A stretch of DNA of 64,000 bases from CAYFWF01 sp964346815 (GTDB lineage Bacteria; Acidobacteriota; Aminicenantia; Aminicenantales; Aminicenantaceae). The stretch is taken from NCBI GenBank assembly GCA_964346815.1, contig CAYFWF010000050.1, forward strand, positions 124,001 to 188,000, given 5' to 3'. Below, one piece after another: positions 17,280 through 24,612 of the stretch; position 1 is the first letter of the stretch, and the number at the start of each line of letters is the position of its first letter. The notes below the pieces were generated by a model. The model saw only the letters and a program-made list of their open reading frames with translations, was not told the DNA's origin and searched no databases. Position numbers and translations under genes: made by a program.

Positions 17280-18377
17280 CTAAACGAGTTTGAATTTTTT
17301 CTCCAATTTGTTCAACTTTTCGACGATACCTCCATACTCCAATTCGCTGTAAGGCAGCATGGCCGCACCAGAGAAACCTTGGCGCCGAATGGCTGTAGCT
17401 CTCTCAGAAATTTCCATCCTCACATAATCCCAGTAGGGATGATCAAAAACATCAGCAGGTTCGGTCAATTTGCCGTTATTCACACAGAAGGCGGCGCCGG
17501 TCACGACCGGGGGCCCGTCAAAGTAAGAAATCGTGGAATTCAAAGTGCAGGGCATGAGAGGACCGTTGTGGCTGCCGCGCATGAATCCTGCAACAAGATG
17601 ACCGATCTGGAAGGGAGCGAGCACTTCGCCAGTTGCCGGAAACTCACCCTGAACTCTCACTAAAGCCACAGGGTCATCTTTCCCTGTGTATTTTCCAGCG
17701 ATGTTGTGAAGACGGGTTGTGGATATGGAAAGGGCCTGGTTGCCCGTGCTTCGGGAATAGACACTCTCGATAACGTATCTCTCGTTGTCTCGAAGAAGGG
17801 CTGCGATATCATAGAGTTCTTCTGGCGAATTGAGCTCAATGATCTTATCCTGCTCCGTGTACTCCACATCGATGATGCGGAATGTGAATCCGTCGCTCAT
17901 CTTAGGACTCAAAATGAGGCCAGCGCAATACATGGGATCACAGAAAGCCAGATAGAAAGGCAGATTATAAGCACCGGGATCGGTCTTATCTGCAGCGAAA
18001 AAGATAAAAGGCTCATTGGGGCGTTCTTCGAATTCTATCTCCGCTACCGCTGGGCCCAGGCCTTTTATGTTTCCGCTGAAGGCATCCTTCAGCAGGTCCT
18101 GACCTGCGCCGTAAAGACCTTGTTTCTTGGCTACTTCTGTTCCGGCGGTGAAAGCATTCCAGGCTAATTCATGAATCTTTTCATCGTTTGTGCCTCGCTC
18201 GTGAGTGCACAATATCGCGATATCATCACCCGTATAACTAATATAGGAATCGATGATAAAATCTTTGCCGCCTTCTTGAACATGACTTTTGACTTCTTTC
18301 ACCACAGCCTGGCTGGGTGTGATATGACCACCGATACTACCGATGTCCGCTTTTAAAACACTGAGTGTAATCTTCAT
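17280..18377 (-). CDS. fbp: Fructose-1,6-bisphosphate aldolase/phosphatase (archaeal type)
   Basis: This bifunctional enzyme condenses triose phosphates and dephosphorylates the product to fructose 6-phosphate, making gluconeogenesis one-way. The 365-residue protein begins ITLSVLKADIGSIGGHITPS, in which Asp11 and His18 are the conserved metal ligands of the family. Other landmarks are DKTDPGAYN near 130, DPMYCAGL near 150, GEFPATGEVLAPFQ near 245 and HNGPLMP near 270. It is common in archaea and early-branching or thermophilic bacteria. The start has GGGAGG five bases upstream. It is divergent from the lipoprotein gene and has its own TTGACA/TAGAAT promoter. Confidence 0.93.
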   Translation of the reverse strand: MKITLSVLKADIGSIGGHITPSQAVVKEVKSHVQEGGKDFIIDSYISYTGDDIAILCTHERGTNDEKIHELAWNAFTAGTEVAKKQGLYGAGQDLLKDAFSGNIKGLGPAVAEIEFEERPNEPFIFFAADKTDPGAYNLPFYLAFCDPMYCAGLILSPKMSDGFTFRIIDVEYTEQDKIIELNSPEELYDIAALLRDNERYVIESVYSRSTGNQALSISTTRLHNIAGKYTGKDDPVALVRVQGEFPATGEVLAPFQIGHLVAGFMRGSHNGPLMPCTLNSTISYFDGPPVVTGAAFCVNNGKLTEPADVFDHPYWDYVRMEISERATAIRRQGFSGAAMLPYSELEYGGIVEKLNKLEKKFKLV

Positions 18378-18407
18378 TGAAACCTCCCTAAATGAAATGA
18401 GTAAATC

Positions 18408-18437
18408 ATTCTAATTGTTTTATCAGCCTCCTGTCAA
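18408..18437 (-). promoter_or_regulatory. Promoter of the FBP aldolase/phosphatase gene
   Basis: The minus strand reads TTGACA (18437-18432), 18 bases, then TAGAAT (18413-18408), about 30 bases upstream of the start codon. A sigma-70-type promoter is a reasonable reading. Confidence 0.6.
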
Positions 18438-18450
18438 CTAGAAAGGATAG

Positions 18451-18485
18451 TTGTCCGCATAAGAGGACAATATTTTCGGGAAAAT
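18451..18485. promoter_or_regulatory. Two adjacent inverted repeats, possible activator site
   Basis: TTGTCC and GGACAA (18451-18456 and 18465-18470) form a perfect dyad with 8 bases between. Right after it ATTTTC-GG-GAAAAT (18472-18485) is a second perfect dyad. They lie 23-58 bases upstream of the -24/-12-like element of the lipoprotein gene. They could bind a regulator; which one is unknown. Confidence 0.45.
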
Positions 18486-18507
18486 GATAATTTCTTCCCT
18501 GTGTTTG

Positions 18508-18536
18508 TTGGCATAAAGATTGCACTTAGGTATAAT
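18508..18536 (+). promoter_or_regulatory. Overlapping sigma-54 and sigma-70 promoter
   Basis: TGGCATA-N4-TTGCA (18509-18524) fits the sigma-54 consensus TGGCAYR-N4-TTGCW fully. The same TTGGCA (18508-18513) is followed after 17 bases by a perfect TATAAT (18531-18536), a sigma-70 -10 box. The two start sites would be a few bases apart, just upstream of the lipoprotein Shine-Dalgarno. Which one works in the cell cannot be read from sequence. Confidence 0.6.
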
Positions 18537-18562
18537 GAATAATGAAGAAAGGAGAAAAAGCT

Positions 18563-19129
18563 ATGAAAAAGCTTCTATTGATACTTTCTCTGGCCATCAT
18601 CATAACAGTGTTTTTCTTGGGTTGTACCACCATTGACAAACGATACACAGGAAAGCGAATCCAGACAGAACCTGCGGAACATCCCGGCGATTATTACATG
18701 GATCCATATGATTACTATGGCTACTATGGCCCTTACTACTCTTCGCACTATGATCCGTTCCTTTGGGTCGGCTTCAGCTTTTGGAATCCCTTCTGGCATT
18801 ATGGATATCTTAGCAGCTGGTACTATGGCTACTATTCTCCCTACTATTATGGCTACTATTCTCCTTACTATTGGAGATACTACCGCACATATTGGGGAAA
18901 CCAATATTATCCTTCAAGCAGATATTACAAAACATACATTACAAAGAGACAGCTGAGAGGCAGAAGCACTTACAGATCCTCTCCCGTCATTCGTAAAGGC
19001 ACCTCGGTGAGAAGGGGCTCCACGACAGGCATAAGATCTCGATCCGGTGTTACCTCCACCAGGTCTTCGGGAATCCGCACCAGGAAGTCCTCTTCCAGGA
19101 CATCTGTATCTGTAAGAAAGAAGAAGTAA
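18563..19129 (+). CDS. Tyrosine-rich putative outer-membrane lipoprotein
   Basis: I do not recognise a named family. The 188-residue protein has a lipoprotein signal peptide with the lipobox FFLGC (Cys21). Next comes a region of about 80 residues (about 45-125) dominated by Tyr, with Gly, Ser, Pro and Trp, including a tandem YYGYYSPY-type repeat. The last 60 residues are rich in Arg, Ser and Thr and end in RKKK. AGGAG lies 8 bases before the chosen ATG; an upstream in-frame ATG at 18542 lies within the ribosome site region and is less likely. It precedes the FecR/DUF6600 gene by 67 bases, probably in one operon. Tyr-rich and cationic regions suggest a surface or wall-associated structural role, which is inference. 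Confidence 0.8.
   Translation: MKKLLLILSLAIIITVFFLGCTTIDKRYTGKRIQTEPAEHPGDYYMDPYDYYGYYGPYYSSHYDPFLWVGFSFWNPFWHYGYLSSWYYGYYSPYYYGYYSPYYWRYYRTYWGNQYYPSSRYYKTYITKRQLRGRSTYRSSPVIRKGTSVRRGSTTGIRSRSGVTSTRSSGIRTRKSSSRTSVSVRKKK
18821..18868 (+). repeat. 24-bp tandem repeat within the Tyr-rich gene
   Basis: The 17-base block TATGGCTACTATTCTCC occurs twice with 24-bp period (18824 and 18848), coding two copies of an eight-residue YYGYYSPY-like unit. Recent duplication within the low-complexity region is likely. Confidence 0.8.
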
Positions 19130-19196
19130 CAATCCCTTTATCTCGGCCAGAATGAAAATGGCCAAGATAAATTGGGTAAAAATGAGGAGGGGGGTC

Positions 19197-21227
19197 ATGA
19201 AAAAAGCAATTTCATTCATCACCGTGAGTCTGCTTTTATGCGCGGCAGGGTGGACGGATTCTCATTACCAATACATCTATTGGGACACCGAGATCTATTT
19301 CGGGCATGTGATTTATCCAGAAGCCAGGCATGATGGAAAGGATGCGGTTGTCCTAAGGGAAGGACAAGCACGATCCGAAGTTGCCGATTTGAATCTTCCT
19401 ATTGCTCCTGGTGACTCCATTCGGACGACTGAACGAAGGTGTGAAATTCAGTTCGATACGGGAACAATCGTCCGACTCGACCGAAATACAGAGCTCAAGA
19501 TCGAAACCATTCTGGCCCAGAGCCTCAGCTCCAAAAACAGACTCACCAATTTTGTCCTTTCCAAGGGGCAGATTTATGTCATGTACAAACGGTATATCAG
19601 GAAGGAGATCTTTCAGATAATAACTCCGAATGCTGCCGTCAAGATGAATCACGAATCAGTGGCCATGGTCGAAGCCAAGCCCGATGGAAGCACAGACATC
19701 CATGTAAATGCTGGTAAAGCCTATGCCCTTTTTGGGCCGGACGAAGATCATGTAATGAAGGAAAAGATAAAGAAGAGGCAGACAATAACGGTAACGGCAG
19801 ACGACAGGTTTCTTGCCGCTCCTTTTCTTGAGATCGATGATTTTGAAGCATGGAACGAAAAGGTAAACCGAGAATTCCTTGAACTCCATAAGGGAAAGGC
19901 TGTCATTCCTCTGCCTATCCAAAAGATGCCTTTGGCTATCTTTCATTTCGCACAAAAATTCTCTAACATCCATGGGGAATGGCTGTGGGACAGTTTCTTC
20001 GGATATGTCTGGAGGCCTTTTCTGAACGATCAGCGCTATCCTTGGGGAAATTGGAAGCCTTATTATTCAGGAAGATGGACCAGCGTCGACAAGCAGCTCT
20101 TCTGGGTTCCTACTGAGCCGTGGGGATGGGTGCCCTATCACCTGGGCATCTGGACGTGGGATGCAAAAAAAGGATGGCTCTGGATTCCAGGTTCCTTTTT
20201 CGCTCCTGCCTGGGTCGATTGGGCGTTTTATTTTGGACGCTTCGGATGGCGTCCCTGGATGGTCGAAGATTGGCTCTGGTACAGTTATTCCGGATTCGAT
20301 GGATCGTACGTTCCCTTTTACGCCTATCTGGATTATGGACAAACCGGTAACGCAGCGGAACGGAGTGATCGGAACAGGAAGGTTCTTCGTGTGATTCGGA
20401 AAGATCAATTGAGGAAAAAAGAATCCTCTCCTTATCCCATTCCAAAAGAGCTGAAAAAGGCATATCAAAAAGTTCTGGCGGGCCTGGAGAACGGCGATGA
20501 ACGGATTCTCTCTCGTCTAGTAAAGGTACCAGAACACGTGATGTTGGTAAATAAAGAAGACCTTAATGCCTCGAGAATCCATGAAAGGGTAATCAGGCTG
20601 ACCGATCTATCGGCCGCAGTACAGAAAACCTTTATCAGCCAAAGCTCCGTGAAGAACTCTTATCGTACAGCTGTAGACACCTATACCCGAAATGAACGGG
20701 TCGCTTCCTTGCTCGATAAATTCAAAGGATTGATTCGAGATGTGGAAGGGCAAGAGTCTAAAGCAATCCAATCCCCAGAAATTAAGCGCAATCCCTCACT
20801 TCAGGGACAGAGAGAAACGGCGAAAACCGCCGCACCCAAAAAAGATGCTGTTTCTCGGTCACCGAGCATTCGATCAATGACCTTTGAGCCAAAAAGGCCT
20901 TCCCTGCGCTTCCGTGATTGGAATCCTGATATGAAGGTAGCCAGGAGGGCAGGTGTTTCTATAAAATATTCGAGCAGGTCAAATGAAGTGAGATGTCCTG
21001 AACTCAACATAACATCGCGGCAGGTGACCGGATCCAAAGGCTACATCGGTCCCCGGATCAGACTCACTTCCCGTGGATCTGTTGTCAACTCCGGTTCAAG
21101 TGGATCGATAAGTTCAACCAGTTCTTCGGGAGAGAGCTCTTCGGCCACCTCCTCTTCGAGTCGTTCTGTTTCAAGAAGTTCCACAAGGAGCGCAAAAAAA
21201 AGTTCGGGCGGTAAAGAAAAGAAGTGA
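19197..21227 (+). CDS. FecR-domain / DUF6600 secreted protein
   Basis: The 676-residue protein has a signal peptide (about 1-18) and a FecR-like domain (about 55-190; GDSIRTTERRCEIQFDTGTIVRLDRNTEL). A Trp/Tyr-rich repeat region (about 265-380) follows, with WVPTEPWGWVPYHLGIWTW and GWLWIPGSFFAPAWVDW. This pattern matches DUF6600, which is often fused to FecR domains in Acidobacteria-like genomes. The rest is basic, and the tail is almost only Ser with Lys/Arg. Start chosen for AGGAGG six bases upstream; an upstream ATG at 19152 lacks this. It follows the Tyr-rich lipoprotein. A role as an envelope sensor or structural surface protein is possible; no reaction can be assigned. Confidence 0.82.
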   Translation: MKKAISFITVSLLLCAAGWTDSHYQYIYWDTEIYFGHVIYPEARHDGKDAVVLREGQARSEVADLNLPIAPGDSIRTTERRCEIQFDTGTIVRLDRNTELKIETILAQSLSSKNRLTNFVLSKGQIYVMYKRYIRKEIFQIITPNAAVKMNHESVAMVEAKPDGSTDIHVNAGKAYALFGPDEDHVMKEKIKKRQTITVTADDRFLAAPFLEIDDFEAWNEKVNREFLELHKGKAVIPLPIQKMPLAIFHFAQKFSNIHGEWLWDSFFGYVWRPFLNDQRYPWGNWKPYYSGRWTSVDKQLFWVPTEPWGWVPYHLGIWTWDAKKGWLWIPGSFFAPAWVDWAFYFGRFGWRPWMVEDWLWYSYSGFDGSYVPFYAYLDYGQTGNAAERSDRNRKVLRVIRKDQLRKKESSPYPIPKELKKAYQKVLAGLENGDERILSRLVKVPEHVMLVNKEDLNASRIHERVIRLTDLSAAVQKTFISQSSVKNSYRTAVDTYTRNERVASLLDKFKGLIRDVEGQESKAIQSPEIKRNPSLQGQRETAKTAAPKKDAVSRSPSIRSMTFEPKRPSLRFRDWNPDMKVARRAGVSIKYSSRSNEVRCPELNITSRQVTGSKGYIGPRIRLTSRGSVVNSGSSGSISSTSSSGESSSATSSSSRSVSRSSTRSAKKSSGGKEKK

Positions 21228-21255
21228 GCAGATGGCTCTCTGGGCAGGATGAATT

Positions 21256-22602
21256 TCAGAAGGACGAGAAGATGACGAGAGGCGCATCGAGACACAGAGA
21301 ATAATTTTGGGCTATTTGCTGGAATGCCTCCAGAAATTCCGGCCTTAAAGGTTTAACGGGTTTGAATCTGTGAGCTAGAGGATTGATATATTTCCCTCCA
21401 TATTTGATTCTGTAATCGAGGTGAGGACCGGTGGCTTCGCCCGATTGACCCACTTCTCCTATGTGTTGCCCCCCTTTGACTCTATCTCCCTTTTTGACGT
21501 AGCACTTTCGCAGATGAAGATACATGGTCTCATAATGATTCATATGGCGAATCCTGATCATTCGTCCCGACAATCCGTTCCAACCCGCAAATAACACGGT
21601 GCCGTCAGCAGTAGCCTGAACAGGGGTACCAGGTTTGGCCGCGTAGTCCACGCCATAGTGGGGGCGATAGACCTTTCTCACCGGATGGAGGCGGCTGTAG
21701 CTGAAGCGAGAGCTTATCCGAGGAGTATATTTGAACGGGGACTTGAGGAATTGCCTTTGGAGCGATTCTCCCTCAGAGCTGAAATAGTCCGTTTCTTTTG
21801 TATCTGGATAAGTGAAACGGAAAGCCTGGAATTTTTTACCCCGGTTTATGAATTCGGCAGCATGGATATCGCCGTAGCCTATCCATTCATTCCTCAAATA
21901 TTTTTTCTCGAAAAGTATCTTGAATGAATCACCTTTACGGAGGTCGATGAAAAAGTCGATATCCCAGGCGAAGATCTCTGCCAGTTCATAGGACAGTACG
22001 GCCTTTTCTCCCTGCTGTTGGATCGCATTGGGAAGATTGTCTTCGATGATTCCCCAGATCATATGGAGTTCTGTTTCAATGGGCAGATTTCTGGTCGAAG
22101 CCTCGTATGCGCCGTCTTTTTTCTGGATGTGGAGATAGTTTTCCTTATCGATGTCATACTCTAGAGCAGCAATTGTTCCATCTAGATTTGTCCAGATCCT
22201 CATTTCCTTTCCGGCTTTTATTCTTGCCAGATCGTACACCGGTTTGACCTCCTGCCTTAATTTATGTATTTCAGCCGGAGAGAATCTGTGTCTGGACAGG
22301 ATATCCGAGAGAGTTTCTCCTCTTCGAACGATTTCTCTGGTTTTCATTAGCGAATGGGGGGAATCCGGTACTTTTTGTGGAATCGGTTCTTCTTTTTTTT
22401 CCTCTGTTTTTAATTCTGACTGAGCTTTATCCTTTGGGAGGAAACTCAAGAAGAGAAAGAGCGCAAAAGCCAAGATGATGAAAAGAAGCAAAGGAAGTCT
22501 GCCGATTTCTCTCTTCCGAGATCTGGAGATCTTTATCGCGACGATCATAAGCTTGGTAGCCTTTTCAAACCCTGAGTCTTTAAAATAAATGATTTCAAAC
22601 AT
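21256..22602 (-). CDS. M23 family metallopeptidase (LytM), membrane-anchored
   Basis: The protein should cleave peptidoglycan cross-bridges or act as an activator of such enzymes in the periplasm. It has 448 residues with one membrane segment at about 38-55, a charged linker, a LysM/OapA-like domain (REIVRRGETLSDILSRH, about 88-135) and a C-terminal LytM domain. The zinc residues are visible: HYGVD near 320 and HLDYR near 400, with LHLRK between them. Architecture resembles MepM/YebA. The start is uncertain: ATG at 22548 would give 430 residues and remove an unusual N-terminus; neither has a strong ribosome site. Convergent with the FecR gene, 28 bases apart. Confidence 0.9.
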   Translation of the reverse strand: MFEIIYFKDSGFEKATKLMIVAIKISRSRKREIGRLPLLLFIILAFALFLFLSFLPKDKAQSELKTEEKKEEPIPQKVPDSPHSLMKTREIVRRGETLSDILSRHRFSPAEIHKLRQEVKPVYDLARIKAGKEMRIWTNLDGTIAALEYDIDKENYLHIQKKDGAYEASTRNLPIETELHMIWGIIEDNLPNAIQQQGEKAVLSYELAEIFAWDIDFFIDLRKGDSFKILFEKKYLRNEWIGYGDIHAAEFINRGKKFQAFRFTYPDTKETDYFSSEGESLQRQFLKSPFKYTPRISSRFSYSRLHPVRKVYRPHYGVDYAAKPGTPVQATADGTVLFAGWNGLSGRMIRIRHMNHYETMYLHLRKCYVKKGDRVKGGQHIGEVGQSGEATGPHLDYRIKYGGKYINPLAHRFKPVKPLRPEFLEAFQQIAQNYSLCLDAPLVIFSSF

Positions 22603-22750
22603 TTAGTCAACATCTCGAAGCTCTATGTAAGCATCCTTATTTCCTTGATGATCTCTTTAGGAGCATGGCCGCTGGTCAGGAAGTCATCCGGAGGCGGGCA
22701 GGCATGTTCCCATCCTGGCTTAACATTTGAGGGGGAAGCAAGGTATATTA

Positions 22751-23329
22751 ATGTGGATGAGAGATGAAGACGAACTCATTGATGAAGTGCTGCAAGGGAA
22801 ACACTCTTCCTTTGAGCTTTTGCTTCAGCCTTACCGTCAAGGATTTTTGACTATGGCTTATCGAGTAACTGGAAATGTGGAAGAGGCAAAAGAGATATGC
22901 CAGGATGCGCTCCTCAAGATTTTTAAATATTTAAAATCTTTTAAGAAAGGCCGGTCTTTCAAGACTTGGGCATACAGGATCGTGATGAACACATCATTCG
23001 ATTTCTTAAGAGAAAAAAAGAAATTCGAAAAGGTTCTGGAAACACAAAAAAAAACAGAGCTCTTTGAAAATGACGAGGCAGAAAAGAGATTATTGAACAG
23101 GGAAATAAGGGAAAAAATCCAAAACGTGCTTCATATTTTGACTCCCAAGGAAAAAGCCGTGTTTCTGCTTCGGGACGGTGAGGGGCTTTCGGTTTGGGAA
23201 GCGTCCAGGGTTCTTGGATGTTCCCAAATGAGCATCCGGACCCACTTGTCCCGTGCGAGGCAGAAAATCAGAGGTCATTTCGATAAAAAAAATCTTTTGG
23301 ATCCAGAGGGATTGAAACATGAGATGTAA
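22751..23329 (+). CDS. ECF-type RNA polymerase sigma factor
   Basis: This 192-residue protein has the two sigma-70 regions of the ECF group. Region 2 (about 12-85) includes YRVTGNVEEAKEICQDALLKIF and FKTWAYRIVMNTSFDFLR. Region 4 (about 120-180) includes LTPKEKAVFLLRDGEGLSVWEASRVLGCSQMSIRTHLSRARQKI. It would direct polymerase to envelope-stress-type promoters. I start at the ATG with AAGG seven bases upstream; a TTG 24 bases upstream is also open. The 3' end overlaps the zinc-finger anti-sigma gene by 11 bases, a usual pairing. Confidence 0.95.
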   Translation: MWMRDEDELIDEVLQGKHSSFELLLQPYRQGFLTMAYRVTGNVEEAKEICQDALLKIFKYLKSFKKGRSFKTWAYRIVMNTSFDFLREKKKFEKVLETQKKTELFENDEAEKRLLNREIREKIQNVLHILTPKEKAVFLLRDGEGLSVWEASRVLGCSQMSIRTHLSRARQKIRGHFDKKNLLDPEGLKHEM

Positions 23330-23834
23330 AAAAATTCAGCGTCTGCTTCCTCTTATGGCTGGAGATGAAATCTCCGGACCAAAAGCCTCGAGAGTGAGAA
23401 CTCACCTGAGTAAGTGCCCTCTGTGCCGCAGGGAGTACGAGAAATATGTCCTTTTGGTCCAAAAGACCAGGGAGTGGCTTACTGAGGACAGGTTGGATTG
23501 GGAAGAGAAAAAATGGCAGCAGACCTTAAGGGAGATCGCTGTGGGAGGATCTAAAAAACCTTCCTTGGTTCCTTGGCCTTTTTTGAAAAGATGGGCTTTT
23601 GCGCTCATGGCAGGAGCTGTGCTTCTTATCATTGTGCTTGTGGTTCGGCCTCCGATTGTTGAAAAAATCGGACTCAAACCAAAGCATGTGGATGGGATGA
23701 AAATAGAGGCCTTGAGAGCCGCAGAAGAAGTCGAACAACAAGAAGTGGTTTCGATGACCATGGTTTCCAAGGAGACCGGGCTCAAAATCGTCTGGTTCTT
23801 CAACAAAAATTTTGATCTGGAGGAGAGACAATGA
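23319..23834 (+). CDS. Zinc-finger transmembrane anti-sigma factor
   Basis: The 171-residue protein begins with a zf-HC2 domain. Cys3 and the HLSKCPLC motif (His-x3-Cys-x2-Cys, about 29-36) would bind zinc and hold the ECF sigma at the membrane. A membrane segment lies at about 92-109 (FALMAGAVLLIIVLVV). The outer part, about 60 residues, should face the periplasm and could receive the signal. It overlaps the sigma gene by 11 bases and the next gene by 4 bases (ATGA), so the three are translationally coupled. Confidence 0.9.
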   Translation: MRCKKIQRLLPLMAGDEISGPKASRVRTHLSKCPLCRREYEKYVLLVQKTREWLTEDRLDWEEKKWQQTLREIAVGGSKKPSLVPWPFLKRWAFALMAGAVLLIIVLVVRPPIVEKIGLKPKHVDGMKIEALRAAEEVEQQEVVSMTMVSKETGLKIVWFFNKNFDLEERQ

Positions 23835-24568
23835 AAAAAATGACCATAGTTTTTTTATCTTTTTTTCTTTTGTTAGGATTCGCTGCAAGTTTCGGTGCCA
23901 TACAGAAAGCGGAACATCCTGAACTCAGAAAGGAGGTCGTCAAGGTTAACTACATCGATGCACGCTCTGCTGCAACCATTCTCAACCCCTATACCAGCGG
24001 CTACGGGAAAATTCAGCTGGTTCGCGAAAGCAATAGGCTGATCATTGAAGACATTCCGGAGATGGTCGAGAAGATTCTTTCTATCTTGAAGGAGATAGAC
24101 ATCAAACCTCTCGATTTGCAGTTTACTGTTGACTTGATAATGGGATCCATGTCGAGTGAGGGGAGTGAAGAGAGGTCCGGCGCAAAATCCTCGGAAAGCC
24201 TTAAATCCGATCCGTTGATAAAGGAGCTGAACCGTGTCTTGGCTTTCCAATTTTTCGAGAAGTTGGATTCGACCCTCATCAAGGTTCAGGATAACAGCCG
24301 GTCCACTCAGAGAATGGGAGGCGAAGGATTGACGTTCAGGCTCGACCTGCAGCCGAGGTATATCAAAGAAGAAAACAGCGAATCGATGAGAGTGGAATTG
24401 AGGCTTACAAAGGATAGCTATAAAAACGACGGAAGCCTTATCTCTTTAACATTGATCGACACGACCATATCCTTGAAAAGCGGTGAACGGAGCGTGGTCG
24501 GAGTCTCCAAGCTGAACGGGGGAGATGAAGCCTTGATCCTTATTCTCACAGGCAAAGTTCTGAAATAA
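23831..24568 (+). CDS. Secreted secretin-N-domain-like protein
   Basis: The 245-residue protein has a signal peptide (about 1-22). Residues 35-92 read like a secretin short N-domain (N1/NolW type): VVKVNYIDARSAATILNPY, then IQLVRESNRLIIEDIPEMVEKILSILKEID. The rest (about 95-245) is beta-rich and ends in GERSVVGVSKLNGGDEALILILTGKV, which resembles the lead-in of a secretin, but the pore-forming part is absent. It is coupled to the anti-sigma factor, so it may be its periplasmic partner or sensor. That role is inference. It could also be a diverged piece of a type II or IV system. Confidence 0.75.
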   Translation: MKKMTIVFLSFFLLLGFAASFGAIQKAEHPELRKEVVKVNYIDARSAATILNPYTSGYGKIQLVRESNRLIIEDIPEMVEKILSILKEIDIKPLDLQFTVDLIMGSMSSEGSEERSGAKSSESLKSDPLIKELNRVLAFQFFEKLDSTLIKVQDNSRSTQRMGGEGLTFRLDLQPRYIKEENSESMRVELRLTKDSYKNDGSLISLTLIDTTISLKSGERSVVGVSKLNGGDEALILILTGKVLK

Positions 24569-24612
24569 CCAGCCTGAATGATTTATGATGCCGATCTCAT
24601 TGTTCAGACTGT

